64,000 bases of DNA. Origin: Metellina segmentata (lineage: Eukaryota; Arthropoda; Arachnida; Araneae; Tetragnathidae). Made by a program: the position numbers and the translations under genes. This document shows, piece by piece, positions 1 to 13,375 of the stretch; the first letter of the stretch is position 1; each line of letters starts with the position of its first letter. The stretch lies in NCBI GenBank assembly GCA_947359465.1, contig OX375881.1, forward strand, positions 75,663,914-75,727,913, written 5' to 3'. The notes under the pieces are model-generated. The model made no database searches. It was not told the origin of the DNA and saw only the letters and a list, made by a program, of their open reading frames with translations.

Positions 1-1621
1 CCCTAAGTGGGTGCTGAAGGAATGTTGGGGGCAATGTTGGTCTAAGAGGAAATAAGGGGCATTGACAAAAAAGACTGGGCAATAAGGAAATGCTAAAAAG
101 TATTGGTCCAATCTACAAATGTTTTAAACAAATACTTATCCCCTTGACCATACAGATACAATCCCTATTGATACATTGCAGCAAGAATTATACATTATAT
201 AAAGCAAATGATTGATCTAAAACAAGATGGAATTTAGTAACAAGCAAGTGTTAGGATTTTTTTTGTGATTATTTGCTCAATAATTTTAAATTTTACAGAT
301 TATATGTAATTTAGTTTTTGAAATTTCAGTTTAATGAATGGCTATATAATTTCAGTTCCAAGTTGTTTGATTTCCCAACTAACTATTCGAAATTCTAAAA
401 TTACTCATACAGCTACATAATATTTTGGCGAACTTCGTTGTAAGATTGCGTTTGATAAGAGGGCGTGAAAAGGAAAAAGTTTGGCAAATTGACGTATATT
501 GTAAAAATATGAAATATCTTGAATAATAGTACTATTTAAATGAAGCCTAGAATTTGATTTGAATAATAGCTGAAAGTATGGAACTACAGCATGAAACAAG
601 GAAGCGTTTCAAATTTTTATTTTATGACTAAAAATTAGTTCTACACAATTTATATATCTGCTAACCTATTCAATAGCTATGTCTGTAGGATAAAACATTA
701 CACAATTAACATACCCTTTTTTATTTCCCTAATTATACGATTTTCACTTTTAATAAAAATTCAAATATATTTAGAAACTAGCTTACTAACATAGGAAATC
801 TGAAAAGTTAAGGGTTTTACCTTATTTATTCTGACAAAATTAAATATTTTATGATAAACTGCTTGAAATGAGGTATAATAACAGTTAATCATTTTATTAT
901 ATAAGAGAGGGGAAAGGAATGTCCAAGCAACTAGGTATCCTTTAAAAAAATTCAAGTATACATTAGATATTGAAGGCAGCAGCAAAGGATATTAAGTTTA
1001 ATCAATTTTTTTACTACAGTAGTTGACAGATGTATTTAATTCCAAAATTATTTTGAGGATCCAAAAATATTAGACATGAACGATATTGGATCAAGTACAC
1101 ATTAGTATCATTATAGGTTTTCAAGTTAAATAGAAAGGTAAAAAATATAACAATGAGTTATCAGAAACCCTTTCCTTTCATACAAACATTTAATTAAAAT
1201 AAGAAAAATGTAAACTATTTGTGAAGATTATGACAGTTTCAATAAATTATAAACTATTATTATTTTTTTTTAAATTAATATTATATGCTGGTGAATGTAT
1301 ATTGAAAGCTACTGTATTAAATAGACGAAAATCTCTGGATGTTTTGGAAGTCTTAGCACTTACAGAAACATATTAAAATGCAGAGGCATTAAGGAGATTG
1401 CAATTCTTAGAAGTTAATTTTGAAACTCATTTGCACAGTATGAATTAGAATTTGCAGATTATTTTAAATGAAAGTTACTTATTAGCATGCAATCCTAGAG
1501 AAAATTAGTAGTTGTTATCTTCAGATAGAACTATTTTTCAAATGGCAATACATCACAGCAAAATAATCAGTTTAAAACGCACATCAATTTAGATTTGCAC
1601 GATTTAAGAGAAAAGTGATCA

Positions 1622-1790
1622 AGCATTTCGCCAAACCTTTGTAAAAGGTTGGGGACAGAAATGTCCAACAACACCGAAAGTGTTGTGAAATGCTGGGCTA
1701 AATACAAAAATAGCCACTTAGCTTTCCCACACAACTTGATGAGAAGGCTTATTTTCCCTTCACCGCAGGACTTAAGTTCCACGAAGTGAC
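1622..1790. ncRNA. four-way-junction RNA element, copy 1
   Basis: Bases 1622-1694 fold as a tRNA-sized cloverleaf: an outer 8-bp stem (AGCATTTC with GAAATGCT) enclosing three hairpins with stems AACCTTT/AAAGGTT, GGACA/TGTCC and CAACAC/GTGTTG. Linkers GCCA, GG and AA are identical in copy 2 at 10636, while loops differ and several stem pairs change on both sides. Weaker likeness to copy 2 continues to about 1790 (AGAAG, TTCCAC, AGTGAC in order). It has none of the tRNA sequence signals. The strand cannot be fixed. It could be a structured ncRNA, a 3' UTR element or an old SINE-like repeat. Confidence 0.6.
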
Positions 1791-1877
1791 TTCTTTGCAT
1801 AGATCAACTGCATAAAATTTAAAGTATTATCTTCTTGAAAGCACATTCAATGTAATAATTTAAAAAGAATATTAATA

Positions 1878-1974
1878 CAGGGCTGCAGAATAGTGCATTA
1901 ATAATCAATATTAAACTCAAGTATCCAATTTGAGGAATACTACAAAATAAAACATTATGAAAGCTGCAGCCCTG
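1878..1974. mobile_element. 97-bp miniature hAT-like element
   Basis: Begins CAGGGCTGCAG and ends with its exact reverse complement CTGCAGCCCTG. CAGGG ends are typical of hAT elements. No clear 8-bp target duplication flanks it, so the class is uncertain. Confidence 0.5.
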
Positions 1975-2541
1975 TTTTAGCATAAGATGGTGAAAACTAA
2001 CGACAATTTGAAATCTTATGCATTAAATCACATTCTTGCAGTTATGGCACTTAAGAATAAACAAGGTTCAACAATCAAAACAAAATAAACACTGATAAGC
2101 AATCCATAAATTAGAAATGCACATATTGGATTGGTGAATTTTAGATTAAACAAAACTAATTCCCCTTCATTCCAGTTTAAAATTTGAAGTCAAGCAAAGT
2201 ACATTTTTTTGCTAGTCCTTGTTCTAAGAATAAAGTAATTTTAGTTTGTTATATGCATTTAATCTGTTAGAGGTTCATAACTACAGATACGAAAAGTGTT
2301 AATTTAACAGGCATCAACCCGAAAACAGGTCAGATTAAAAAATGACTTCAGAATTAAAGCAGTTTAAAAACCGAGAAGATGAAAAATGAGACTTAAAATT
2401 CATTTATTAGTAAGAAAATATTGCACAACAAATACACATTCTAAAGATTCTAGTTTCACTCATTAGTTTATTTTTTATTCACCAGCTTAATCAACCATTT
2501 AACCTTCATTTGATCCGAATTTTAAAAATTTGATCTAAAGA

Positions 2542-2640
2542 TCAGTGTTTTTCAACCCCCTGGTTGGTGTCTGGTACAATTATAATACGGCATGAGCATT
2601 ACAGCAACCCAGGTTATGCAAGTTTTATAAAAATTATAGG
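2542..2640. repeat. possible hAT end fragment
   Basis: CAGTGTTTTTCAACC is like a hAT-Charlie-type terminal sequence. I found no matching opposite end. Confidence 0.3.
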
Positions 2641-3654
2641 ACTGCACATTTAAATTTTAATAGGAAAAGATACAAGACTTTGCTTTATTTTGGTGTAAAA
2701 GAATATCGTATTGAAGATCTTTGAAGAAATAAATTTAGTGATCAGAATGAGGTATGTCAGTAAAAATCAGCAAGTAATTGTTAGCCTGAGAAAACTACAA
2801 TATTTCCTTAGTTCAGTGATTGAAATTCATTTAAATGTGCTTTTATACGCATCATAAATACATAAATGTACTAATACTCATTATGATTATGCCATAATTA
2901 ATACTTATGTTGTGTGGTTTAAAGTATGAACTAAAAAATTAGAAAGATTTTTTATGAGAAAAATTTGTTGTTATCAGACTCTTGTCTTATAAGGTTTAGA
3001 ATACTTGGGGCGACCCAGTTGAAAAGAATCCCATATTTAAAAAAGTTAAGAGTGCTTAACTCATTCACCAGCATGTAGAAATTTCATAACTCTATTTTAA
3101 AGTTGAATATGTAAAATTTCGGAACTGCCACATATCAAACAGGGGAAAATTGCATTCATCCAAAGAGAGGAAATGAATACTTAACAAATAAAAAAAGTTT
3201 AATTTATCAAGCAAGTATTAAAAACGAAAAGGCATCAAGCCTTATAATTGCAATGATAAAGCAAAAATCAGGATAGCTATCACACTACATTGGCATACCT
3301 GCCAACACTAAAGAAAAAAATGCACGATAATTTTTAAAAACAAAGCAAACTAAAAATAGTTCTTAAAACTAAAAACGTCAAATTAACAACAATTGTGACA
3401 AATTGCCCCCCCCCCCTTATGAAAGCAATTCAAAACAAAAAGTAACCCTGATCTTTACTACTGTTAAAAGCTTCAAACTCGACTTAAACCCATTTGGTGA
3501 TATTTTACACAGAATGTCTTCTGTATGTAAAAATGAGCAGCTAAGCCTTTTTTGAGGTGTTTTAGAGGAATATTTGTGGCTTTTCTTGAAAATGAATACC
3601 AAAGATTGTTTTTATGATAGCCTAGCTACTAATGATTTCAATGTTTTACTTTCA

Positions 3655-3735
3655 TGGTTGCCATGATTTGGCATTAAAACTGAAATTGGCATCCCTTGAA
3701 TATTTCCACAATAGAAAAATCAGGAAAATATTTTT
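3655..3735 (+). repeat. dispersed repeat with GAAATTGGCATC core, copy 1
   Basis: GGTTGCCATGATTTGGCATT, then CTGAAATTGGCATCCCTTGA. Two more copies in the same orientation are at 13300-13375 and 16555-16640. Class unknown. Confidence 0.5.
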
Positions 3736-5669
3736 TATCCTGGCCTGGAAAGCCGAGTGTTTTCTTGAAAGACATAAAATTATTTGGAAGGAATGGTTTG
3801 GGCATATTGGTATCTTGAGTAGGAAGTGTTGATGCCAATGAGTGACAGCAGCAAATGTAACTGAAATCTAAGTTTGTGCTCAATCTGCCAAAATTCTGAA
3901 CCAAAGCATTTGAATATAAGGTTTAGTCGCAAAAATCTGAGTAGATGCAAAATGGAGAGCAATACCTTCTTTATTCTTAAGCAATGTTACAGCATGAGTC
4001 AATCACATAACTTCAGCAGCAGTGAAAAAAAAAAAAAAAAACTGTATGAATCTTTTCCAGAGAAATTCCAATAAGCCTTCAGCCACATTTTTTATGGACA
4101 TCCTTACTTAAATTTTTAGCTAGTTTTTTTTTTGCAATCCATGAATAGACAACTGCGAAATTCTAAGAATAAATAGTTAACAAAAAGTATGAGGTTTGAG
4201 ATGGGGATTGTTTAAATTGTCTACATATTTCTAGTCACAAGTTAAGTTTTGACACAATTTCACTGATAAAATATCTCAAAGTGCAAAAGGTCGCACATCT
4301 AAAAACTAAAAATTTTCATTATGATTTTGATCTATTATTATTATATACACTTGGTTGTAATTTTTATTGGATCAGCTGATGACATAAGAAAAGAAATTTT
4401 GTCAAAAGGTAGAAATCTCAAAATGAAACAAAAAGCAATCCCAATATTAAAAAAAGTAACCGCCTCCACAGGATTGAAAACTTTTTTTTTTGCTTAATTC
4501 TCAGACGGTTTACCGAGAAAGTATGAATCAGAGAATTACGAAACTAACATGGATTGTTTAAAAATGTACAGGGACTATGATGGAGAACGGATTTTTTTTT
4601 CTGATGCGGCTCTTAGGAGCAATAAAAGACAAAAAAAAAATAAAAAAATTGTGAGTGAGAAAAACAAGTACAAATTTTATGTTTTCCGTCGTGAGACCTT
4701 TTAGAGTTGATCTAAATGTGAATTTTTGCAGCTTGCTCACTGAATTTTTTTACAAAATTTCAATTTGGTTTCTGGTAATATTTTTTTGAAATATGTGAAA
4801 ATTTCCTTACTTTTTGTAGAAACTGTCAAATCTATAAGTTTTAAAAATACCACTTGGAAGCTTAGAATGCACTCTTTCTTTTGGTATAATTATTTTTTAA
4901 ATTGGTTTATAAATAAATACAATAAAAAGCATAATTTAACAATTTTGCAACATAATATAAGTTTTTCTTTGCGGAGATAAAAAGGTTACATAAATAATTG
5001 GGTTTGCCAGACATAAAATTTAGTGCCATAGCCATAGCAACGCTGTGACGTCATAGCCCGGAAAGTCCTAAAGGCAGTTGCTGAAATCTAAATTATCATT
5101 TGATTTCATTGGTTCTCGTATTTTTTAATCGGAATTTTCCAGTTAGAGATCTAGCGTTTATTCTTTTTTACCTTGGAATAATTTTCTGCTCTCTTTGATT
5201 TGAGTCACGTCAAGTGTAGATGCCCTTTTCAGGTAGTATTACTTCTTGCTTCTTCAAAGCATAACTTATTATTATTCAGTTTTATTTAGCATTAAGACTT
5301 TTTAAATGCATAACTTTCTTGCCCTTTTCTTTTGCTTTAAGACTTTTTGAAAGTATAGCAATAGTTAATTTTTATTATTTATGCAATTTTTCATTTGTTA
5401 ATGTTTAATTTAGTGAAGTTAATTTTAATTTTTGTTTCTTACAATTTAATTTGGTATAGTTAATTTTTATAATTTTGGTTTTGATTTACGTTTGTAGGAA
5501 TCAGTGAGCCTTACTTTTGATTTTATATCGTTTCTGCAATTTTATTGTTTCATAGTTACTTTTGAATCAAATTTGTTTGCTTGAACTTGAATTTTTAACT
5601 TTAATTTGAATCTTGTTTTTTAGTGCAGCTGATCAAACAAAAACCATGCATGATGTAAGTATTAATGAC

Positions 5670-5880
5670 AATTTCCTGTTCGCCCTTGCGTTTGAGTTGA
5701 CAATCAACAAGTCACAAGGTCAGACTTTTGAATGTGTAGGTATTTAGATTGAACGTCCCATATTTGCATATGGTTAACTATATATTGCACTGTCGAGATG
5801 TGTCTGCTGAAAATATTAAGATCTTAGTAAAAGATGAAAAAAAGATACCGAATATAGTGCATAGGTAAATATTGCATTGA
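5670..5880 (+). pseudogene. Helitron helicase C-terminal fragment, dead
   Basis: Reads NFLFALAFELTINKSQGQTF, then after a stop IERPIFAYG and after another stop LYIALSR, followed by SAENIKILVKD. TINKSQGQTF and the LYIALSR motif are hallmarks of Pif1-type helicases of Helitron Rep/Hel proteins (superfamily 1 motifs V-VI). Two in-frame stops and missing upstream domains make it non-functional. It lies about 1 kb before an intact-ended Helitron at 6882. The region 6000-6130 also has Helitron-like sequence. Confidence 0.82.
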
Positions 5881-6881
5881 ATTTATGTGTTTCACAACAT
5901 GGAACTTCAAGAGCATGAGGCGACATGCCAGTGTCATGTTGGGTGTTGGTGGGAGTGATTCCTTAGAATTCGAATTTATGTAGCAAGCAAGCCTTTATTT
6001 CAGCTTGTGACTGCAAAACCCATTCACACCTGACCCTCACCAATACGCTAGCGAAGCAAACCAAATGGGATATGTAGAAATCACCGGGGGTTGATAAGCG
6101 TAAGCAAGCAGGGACAGGAACCCCCTATTAATAAAAGAAAAAGTGGAATTTTCGACATACGACTTTTTGCACTTTGAATGACAATAAGTGAAACTCACTT
6201 CAATTCCCATTTAACATAATTGAAAATTCTCTAAATTCAAGGAAGCACTCTGGTTTGTTTAATTCCTTAAACTAAAAAATATTATTAGACCTTTTCATAC
6301 AAGCTCACTAATTATGAAATTAAGTACCATAATTAATGTTAAAAGCTGCTCTTTTGCTTACTTTTATATTATGTTAATCACTTAGTGATACATGATTGTT
6401 GATCTTAAAAGAAATTCAGAAAGGTGCATGTATTTGACTACCTCAGTTTTAAATATAAAAGTTCGTACAATGCACCATTAGTTTGTCACATTAGTCAATA
6501 GTACATTAGCTTCAATAGCAAAAGTCAGTTTTGCAGGTTTAAGATCTGATTGGAATGTAATTATAAAACACAAAGTCAAGAATGGGATAAAGAATATTCT
6601 TTTCATATATTAGATTAACAAATCTTGGCCTTCTACAGAACCCATCTTAGCGATCTACTTATTTCAAGCTATGTTCATATCCTAAAAAGTATGAATTGTT
6701 TTTGGGGATGAAAGCAATATTGATTACATATATAAACAAAAAAATGGAAGACATTAATATCAATATTTCACTTCTGGCAAAATACTCAATTTTGGGTTGA
6801 TAGAATCTTGCACACTGACAACTTACTTAGAATATAAAAAACAATTTATTTCTCAAGTTTGCAGTTGGATGGTTTGTTTCT

Positions 6882-7730
6882 TCTCTAGTATTATAAAATG
6901 AGGTTCAAGTATTGGGTGTCCTGACGAATCTATGGCACTTGCAATAATGAAATTTGGCCAAGTAGTACAATTTTTTTGCAATTTTATAGTCCAACCCGAA
7001 TTTTAAAATTCCATCTAGAATATTTTAAAACTGAATTTAATGAAATTTAATTATTATTGTTTTCTTTGGAATGGCAACAGTAGCTGTTGTGAGCTGATAA
7101 AAGATCAAATTCAAAATTTATTTTTTTCGTTTTCATTTTGTGCAGAGGAATAATTTTCCATCAGACAATAAAAAAAGTTTTAACTTTAGTTATGTAGTTA
7201 TTTTTTCTATATCCTAAACCGTTAAAGATAAAGTAAAAATTTCAACTGATTTGAAATCTACGGAAAATTTCACATTAGATCGATACCTAAATATATGATT
7301 TTCTTTAAATAAATCAAATTTTTAAATTGAATATCTTATGTTTTCGAGAATGTGACGTCACGTCAACATTCATGTTCCAAAAATAAACAGATTACATTTC
7401 TGGCCACCATTTTTTGTAATTTTTTTTTTGCAAATTGCAATTGATAAGGTTGATTGAAAATTTCAATGGATTTGAAATCTGTGGAAAATTTGACACCAGA
7501 TAGATACCTTATACGTTTGATTTTCTTTTAATAAGCATTTTTATTTTTTGGTTTGCTAAGCAAATCAACGCCACAGACAATGTGACCCCCATGAAAAGAA
7601 ATGTCACGGACAATACCGTTATGGCTGTTATGCAATAGGCTACAAAATCCCATTTGGTATGCGAAGCAAACCAATAACCCCACAAAAGCAACTGGCACAG
7701 GCAACGCTGGGCTAGCCACGCAGTGGCTAG
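6882..7730 (+). mobile_element. non-autonomous Helitron
   Basis: The 5' end TCTCTAGTATTATAAAATG and 3' end hairpin CTAGCCACGCAGTGGCTAG followed by T are the expected Helitron ends. The inner sequence (TCCTGACGAATCTATGGCAC) matches the copy at 40816. No inverted repeats, no target duplication. It has no coding capacity; short ORFs across 7509-7816 are shadows of it. Confidence 0.75.
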
Positions 7731-10635
7731 TTAAAAATAAAATAATGAAAGGATGTATTAAGACTATAACAATTGCAGTTATATTGTTTAAGAAGGAATT
7801 ACAGACCTATGTATGACAGCACACTCCAAGGGTTTCGATTACTATAACACCCTCAGATTATATACATAGATATAAAATCAAATTTGAGCATATATTTTAT
7901 TTTTAAGTGGTATGTAGAGAAATCTAAAAAGTTTATAAAATAGAGCTATTTCCCCCCAGTGTTTCATGAAACAAGAAACTCAAGACAGTAAATGTTAAAA
8001 TAAAAACTCAACATTAAAAGAATTAAGTGCTGTTATATCAATTTGTGTAACGAAATATGTGTTCAATAAATTCTATAAATAGTATCTACAAATATAATCC
8101 AGTTAAAAAGTATTCTATTATATGTGGATAAGAATTTAGAATTGCTAATTTGTATTATTCAGATTTTCTGGGAAGTGAAATAAATACTTGAACAGTTTTG
8201 TAGCACTTTACAAGTCTTTCATAGGTATGTATTTAAATGTTAGAAGAAAGTATATATAAATAACATAAGAAATTAAAAAAGCCTTTGAAAAATAAACAAA
8301 ACAGTTAATGTAACAATTCCAGGCAAACAGGTACATTAATAAACCAAATAAAAACCACTTTTACAAATTTGTTAGAAAATCAAACATGATTGTTCAATTG
8401 TTATTAGCCCTGGTATAGAGCAATGACTTAATGCATTTTTACAAGTAAATATCAACCACTCTTCCTAAAAGTGGTTGATATTACGTGACATTATGATGAT
8501 ACTTAGTTGATATTACGAAAATGGAAGTTTCCTTACGTTTATTAAAAAATTATTTGGGCATACAAAGACTAATAAGACAAAATGTAAAACCCTCTAATTA
8601 CTTTAGCACACAAAGCAGTGAGCAATCTCAAATAATTCTGTTAATCTTAAATTGATGAATTTTATCTAATCCCAAAAAGCAACTTCTTTTTATGACAATT
8701 GTTTTGGGTTTTACACGAAAATAGAATTTAATTTAATTTTTATTTCACAAGTGTAATTTTTCGTTTATACCTATATACACAAACTGCGAATTTAAGGAAA
8801 ATTTCTAAATTTGTAGTTAGTAATAGAAAAATTACAAATGCAAAAAAAATTATTATTTTTTAAGTCAGTTGAAAAATAGTTGGGCTAAAATCAAAGTCTT
8901 CGGTTTTGTAAAAGTAGAATGCAAGTCTTTAATATTTGATATTTAATACCAAAATAGTTAAAAAATGCATACATTAAAATGAGATTATTCCCTTTACTGA
9001 AGAAATTTTGAATCACATGTATTTTTTAGAAAACAAGGGAAAGCTGACTGCAATGTATGCACTTTCAGCAAAGTAGGCATTTTGGGGGAATTTTTAAGGC
9101 CTTAATATCTTTCCAATTAAGGAGTTCATAGATTTATAAGAGCACCAAACCTGCATTCTTAAAAAATGCAACTAAAATTATGGTGAAAATTTAATCTGGA
9201 ACAATTGATCCCATTGCTATTATTTTGTCCTTTCATCGAAACTGACAATATTTTACTATAATGGATTGAATTTCAGAGATAATGTTTTTCACAAATTACC
9301 TGTCTTGCTGGACATATTCAGTTTAATTTTAAGGAGAATAACATAATACAAGCTTTTGGACTACCAACTGAAGTCTGTTGGTTGTGTCTTATGATGCAAG
9401 GCAATATTTGGTCAAGCTATGCCAAACATCAAGTATATATAAATAGATATACACAAGGAAAGTCCTACAGACACATATGAGAGAAATTGAACCTGTGCAC
9501 CATCTGCAATTCAGACTGCTAGTGGAATGGGTGAACCATAGCACAACCCCAAACTGAAATAAACAAAAAATTTCTCCCATTTTCATTTTTTTGTTGTCTT
9601 AAAACAAAACATGACATTGTTGGTAAAAATGACTAAATTTGGCACTAGTATCCCCATTTCACGATATTTCAATTTGAATACACAGATAAAAGAAACTAAA
9701 TCAAAATAGCACAAATAATTTTGATTATGTTGTCTTCAATTCCATAATCAGGTGTTGACAACCGTAGAAAATATGGGCATTCTATAGTAGTTGGCTAAAA
9801 CCTTTGAGCAACTGAAGCAATATTTTCTTTCTTTTTACCAAAAGACAAAGGAAAGGGGAAGAAAAATCACCTTTAAAGGAATGGAGATACTTACAGCCTT
9901 CTTTAAAGCAGTTTAAAGAGCTGTTTCTTTTTTTTGTGAAGAAATTATGGCTTTTCAGTACACTCTGAAATGCATTCTTTCCAGACATAGTAACTAGACA
10001 ACTTGCAATACCCCTTGCTTATGAGGCAGATTCATGTTGTCAGATGTTAAGTAGACACTTAGATGCATTGTAGTCATTTTGATAGAAAGGAGGCTACTTA
10101 ATTCCATGCTCCAATTGGAAAAGCTTACACTTTTCCTACACACACCTACACATGTCATTCAGGTTGTAATCCTCACATTAGGAAGTTTGATAGCCTAAAT
10201 AATAACAGAAATTTGGAATACTTGACTTTATTTAATTGTTTGGTCATTTCTTGTTTTTAGCCATGTGGTTATTTCATATAGGCAGGTGATGCTATGCATG
10301 CTATCAGATACTATATCTTCAAATGACGTGTTGGAATAAAAAATAATTGAAAATATATTATCATTTCAGACAGCAGAATTTTCATAGCCATTGATTCATG
10401 ACAGGCTGATAAGTTGATGGATGCTTTTACATCATTATTACCAAGCCAGTGATCAACTAATCAGTAAGAATACATCAACGTGGCAGGAGGACAGGAAGTT
10501 TCGATTTAATGACCAAAGCTAAATTAAGGGTCAGTCACATCATATTTAAAACTACAAAACATCAAAGAGGTTAACTATTCCAATGAAACACCATGATGAT
10601 AATTTAAGAAATGGAATGTGAATAAAATCATTTCC

Positions 10636-10815
10636 ACATTTCGCCAAACCTCCTAATGAGGTTGGGGACACATGTCCAACAGCATTTTCATGCTGTGAAA
10701 TGTTGGACAATAGAGGCACAAAGATGCAAACAGCCTACTCACTGGTTAATCGGAATGCAACAGAAGTTATCTCCATTTCCAAAGGCACATAATTCCACAA
10801 CGAGCCAAGAGTGAC
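10636..10815. ncRNA. four-way-junction RNA element, copy 2
   Basis: Bases 10636-10703 fold as in copy 1: outer stem ACATTTC/GAAATGT with hairpins AACCTC/GAGGTT, GGACA/TGTCC and CAGCAT/ATGCTG. Relative to copy 1, four base pairs are changed on both strands and keep pairing, while linkers stay identical. Same orientation as copy 1. Similar flanking sequence reaches about 10815. Confidence 0.6.
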
Positions 10816-12317
10816 AACTGTGCAAATTTTTAAAATCAGTTAGAAACGTTCATTATACAGAAAGAAACAATACATCATGAAGTTGTAAAGTAAATTTCAA
10901 GCAAATGTGAATTTCATGCATAGTAAAAACTACGGTAATGATATGAATGGGTTCAAGAGGACTTTACTCAACTGGTTATATAATCTATTTCTGACAGCAA
11001 ATAACATATCTTCATAGCTTAGTTTTAAATTATATGAAATAACTTTACAGAGGAAACACTAGAAAAAAATGTCCCTTTAAATGAGACAAGGGGTTTATAT
11101 AGTGTTTGAAATTTAGTTAACTAATTTTAAGCATGCAATTCCTTTTAGACAGCATTTTGATTATTGGTCAACTGGTATGTTTAAACACAAAATCTACATA
11201 ACAAAGCACATCAAAATTGTTTAACATAATCTGCTCTTAAATGTGTCAAGCCAAATTGACAAAATAGGAAGCAGCAATGTTTGTAGTAAAATAAATTAGA
11301 ATTTATTGAAAATGAGATATTATGCACTATTCATTATTTCTGAAATATGATTAACAGTATTATTTAAACAAAGAAATGTCTTCAATTTTAGCTTTGTTCC
11401 TTTTTTAATGTATAACTTGGCAGCAAACATTGAGAAATTGCTTAATTTTTTATAAAATATAAGGTGAAATCATAAAAACTATGTGCACAAAGATAACATA
11501 CAGAGCAACTTTCGGCATGCTACATTAGAGCACCTAGCAATAAATGCAATGCCATCGTAGGAGAGTTACTATTTTTATTTGGTCTTCTGAATTGTTTTTA
11601 AAATCCCTTATTATCTAGACTGACAGCATTTGAGAAAAGTACTTAATACTAGAATTTTAATTACATAATTAAGTTGAAACTGATCACACATAGAAGCTCT
11701 TGACACTGTTTTTAGGTGTGCTGAAAACAAAAAAGCAGATATGTCCTATAATGAGATAAAATATTTTGTGCGTGATCTCCAAGTTGATTGAGAATGGATA
11801 TAAAAAATAAATTTATCAAGCTTCCAGCTTGAATTCAGCAAATTTTAGAATTTATTTATTGAGGGTGTAAATAAATATGTGATAATTATGTATACAAGAG
11901 TTGCTATGTTTTTTTAAATTGTATTAGCAAATATGAGGACTACTCTGAAAGTTCCAGGACTGATTATTTATCTAGATCTGCACTTTTTAAGAGATAAGCT
12001 CTTCTTTTAACAAGAAATAATCTTCTCAAAACACCAGTGTAGTCTTTTCTGGTTAAGCATTCTATGGTGTACAGCAAGAAACCTTATGAAGAATTACCAA
12101 GTTTGTCTATTGTTTGTGCATAAAATACTTGTCACAGAATCTCCCAAATGTTATGGTATATTTATTACATGGGAATTTAATGCTTGTCCCACTTGTTTAT
12201 TAGATGAAACTTCTCTCACTAAAAAGTGAGCATACAATACCCACCAACCTCCAAGAAAGCAGGAATATTTTTACGAAATAAAAACCCATGTACTGTCAGA
12301 AACAAAATATGCCTAAA

Positions 12318-13029
12318 CATGGTTCCCACACCTTTATCCAAAATAAATTCAAGGACTTTTAAGGACTTTTCAAAACCAAAAAAATATTTTTCAAGGACCT
12401 AAAATTTTTTATAAAGACCTAAAACAAGGCATACACAAAAGTTGTCACTTAAAAAGAAAAATATAAAAAAAAATAATAATTTTTTTATACAACTGTTAGT
12501 CAAAAAAGGGAAAGGTTATTGTCAATTTTGGGAACAATTTGGATTTTCTTTTCTCACAGAACCTGATTTTTTTTTGTTGCAGAGTGGGCTTCTTGTTTCA
12601 ATGCTAACTTTCAGGCTACTTGCACTCATATCGATTTCCGTCGTGCGATAAAATATCGTACGATAAATTCTTTTGGTGGCACGAAGAAGAGTACGAGAAG
12701 CGGCCGTCTTAATGGAGACCAGAAGTGTCAACTTAGACGGATAGCCATACTGTGGAGATCTAGACCTAGTATTATAAGTATATCACATAGTGTCAAAGCG
12801 TGAAACACCGGTTTCATTCAGAATGAGGCTCAAATGGCACACATGCTGTGGAGGAAACTAGTCTAGACAATTTCCAATGCAAGACGAAATTACACAATTA
12901 TGTACTTGTTTAAAAAAATCAAGTACTTTCAAGGACTTTTCACCAAGTTCCGTAATTTTCAAGGGCCCCTAGTTAGGAAAAAAGAATTCAAGGACTTTTA
13001 AGGACTTTTCAAGGACCGTGGGAACCCTG
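12318..13029. mobile_element. non-autonomous DNA element, CAYGGTTCCCAC ends, 5-bp duplication
   Basis: The 712-bp element starts CATGGTTCCCAC and ends GTGGGAACCCTG, flanked on both sides by CTAAA. Sub-terminal repeats of TTCAAGGACTTTTAAGG-type are found near both ends. A second copy at 19211 has the same ends and also a 5-bp duplication. Terminal bases fit hAT-type ends, but hAT elements usually make 8-bp duplications; hAT5-type elements make 5. No transposase ORF. Confidence 0.75.
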
Positions 13030-13299
13030 CTAAAAGTAATTAAAAGTGCCAAATTGAGCTTTATAAAAGCAAGTCAAAAAAAAAAAAAAATTAACCATTC
13101 GTTCAATTACTATGGCAGTTTTAACTTGATGAAATAGATTTGGCGATACTTGCACTTAGTAACAAAACACATGCATAAATTAAGCAATTAAACTTTTTCT
13201 TGAGTGTTTTCAAAGTCACGCGTTCTTGAAAATTTTTGCCAAATATTTTTATGCTAGTCTAGCAACCAGTTAGTCCAAAGTTTTTCCTTCATGATGGAA

Positions 13300-13375
13300 A
13301 AGGTTTGGTGTCAAAACTTCGAAATTGGCATCACTCTTGAAAATTTCCTCTAAAGAAATATCTGGATACCATTTT
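13300..13375 (+). repeat. GAAATTGGCATC repeat, copy 2
   Basis: GGTTTGGTGTCAAAACTTCG followed by GAAATTGGCATCACTCTTGA and a TTTCC tail, parallel to copies 1 and 3. Confidence 0.5.

Noticed and set aside
1622..1694. tRNA gene
   Set aside because: The cloverleaf shape is tRNA-like in size, but there is no TTCRANY loop, no standard A or B box and a hairpin order with wrong arm lengths.
1567..1800. 77-codon minus-strand ORF
   Set aside because: It lies across the cloverleaf element; the paired stems and their covariation explain the sequence better than coding, and copy 2 has no matching ORF.
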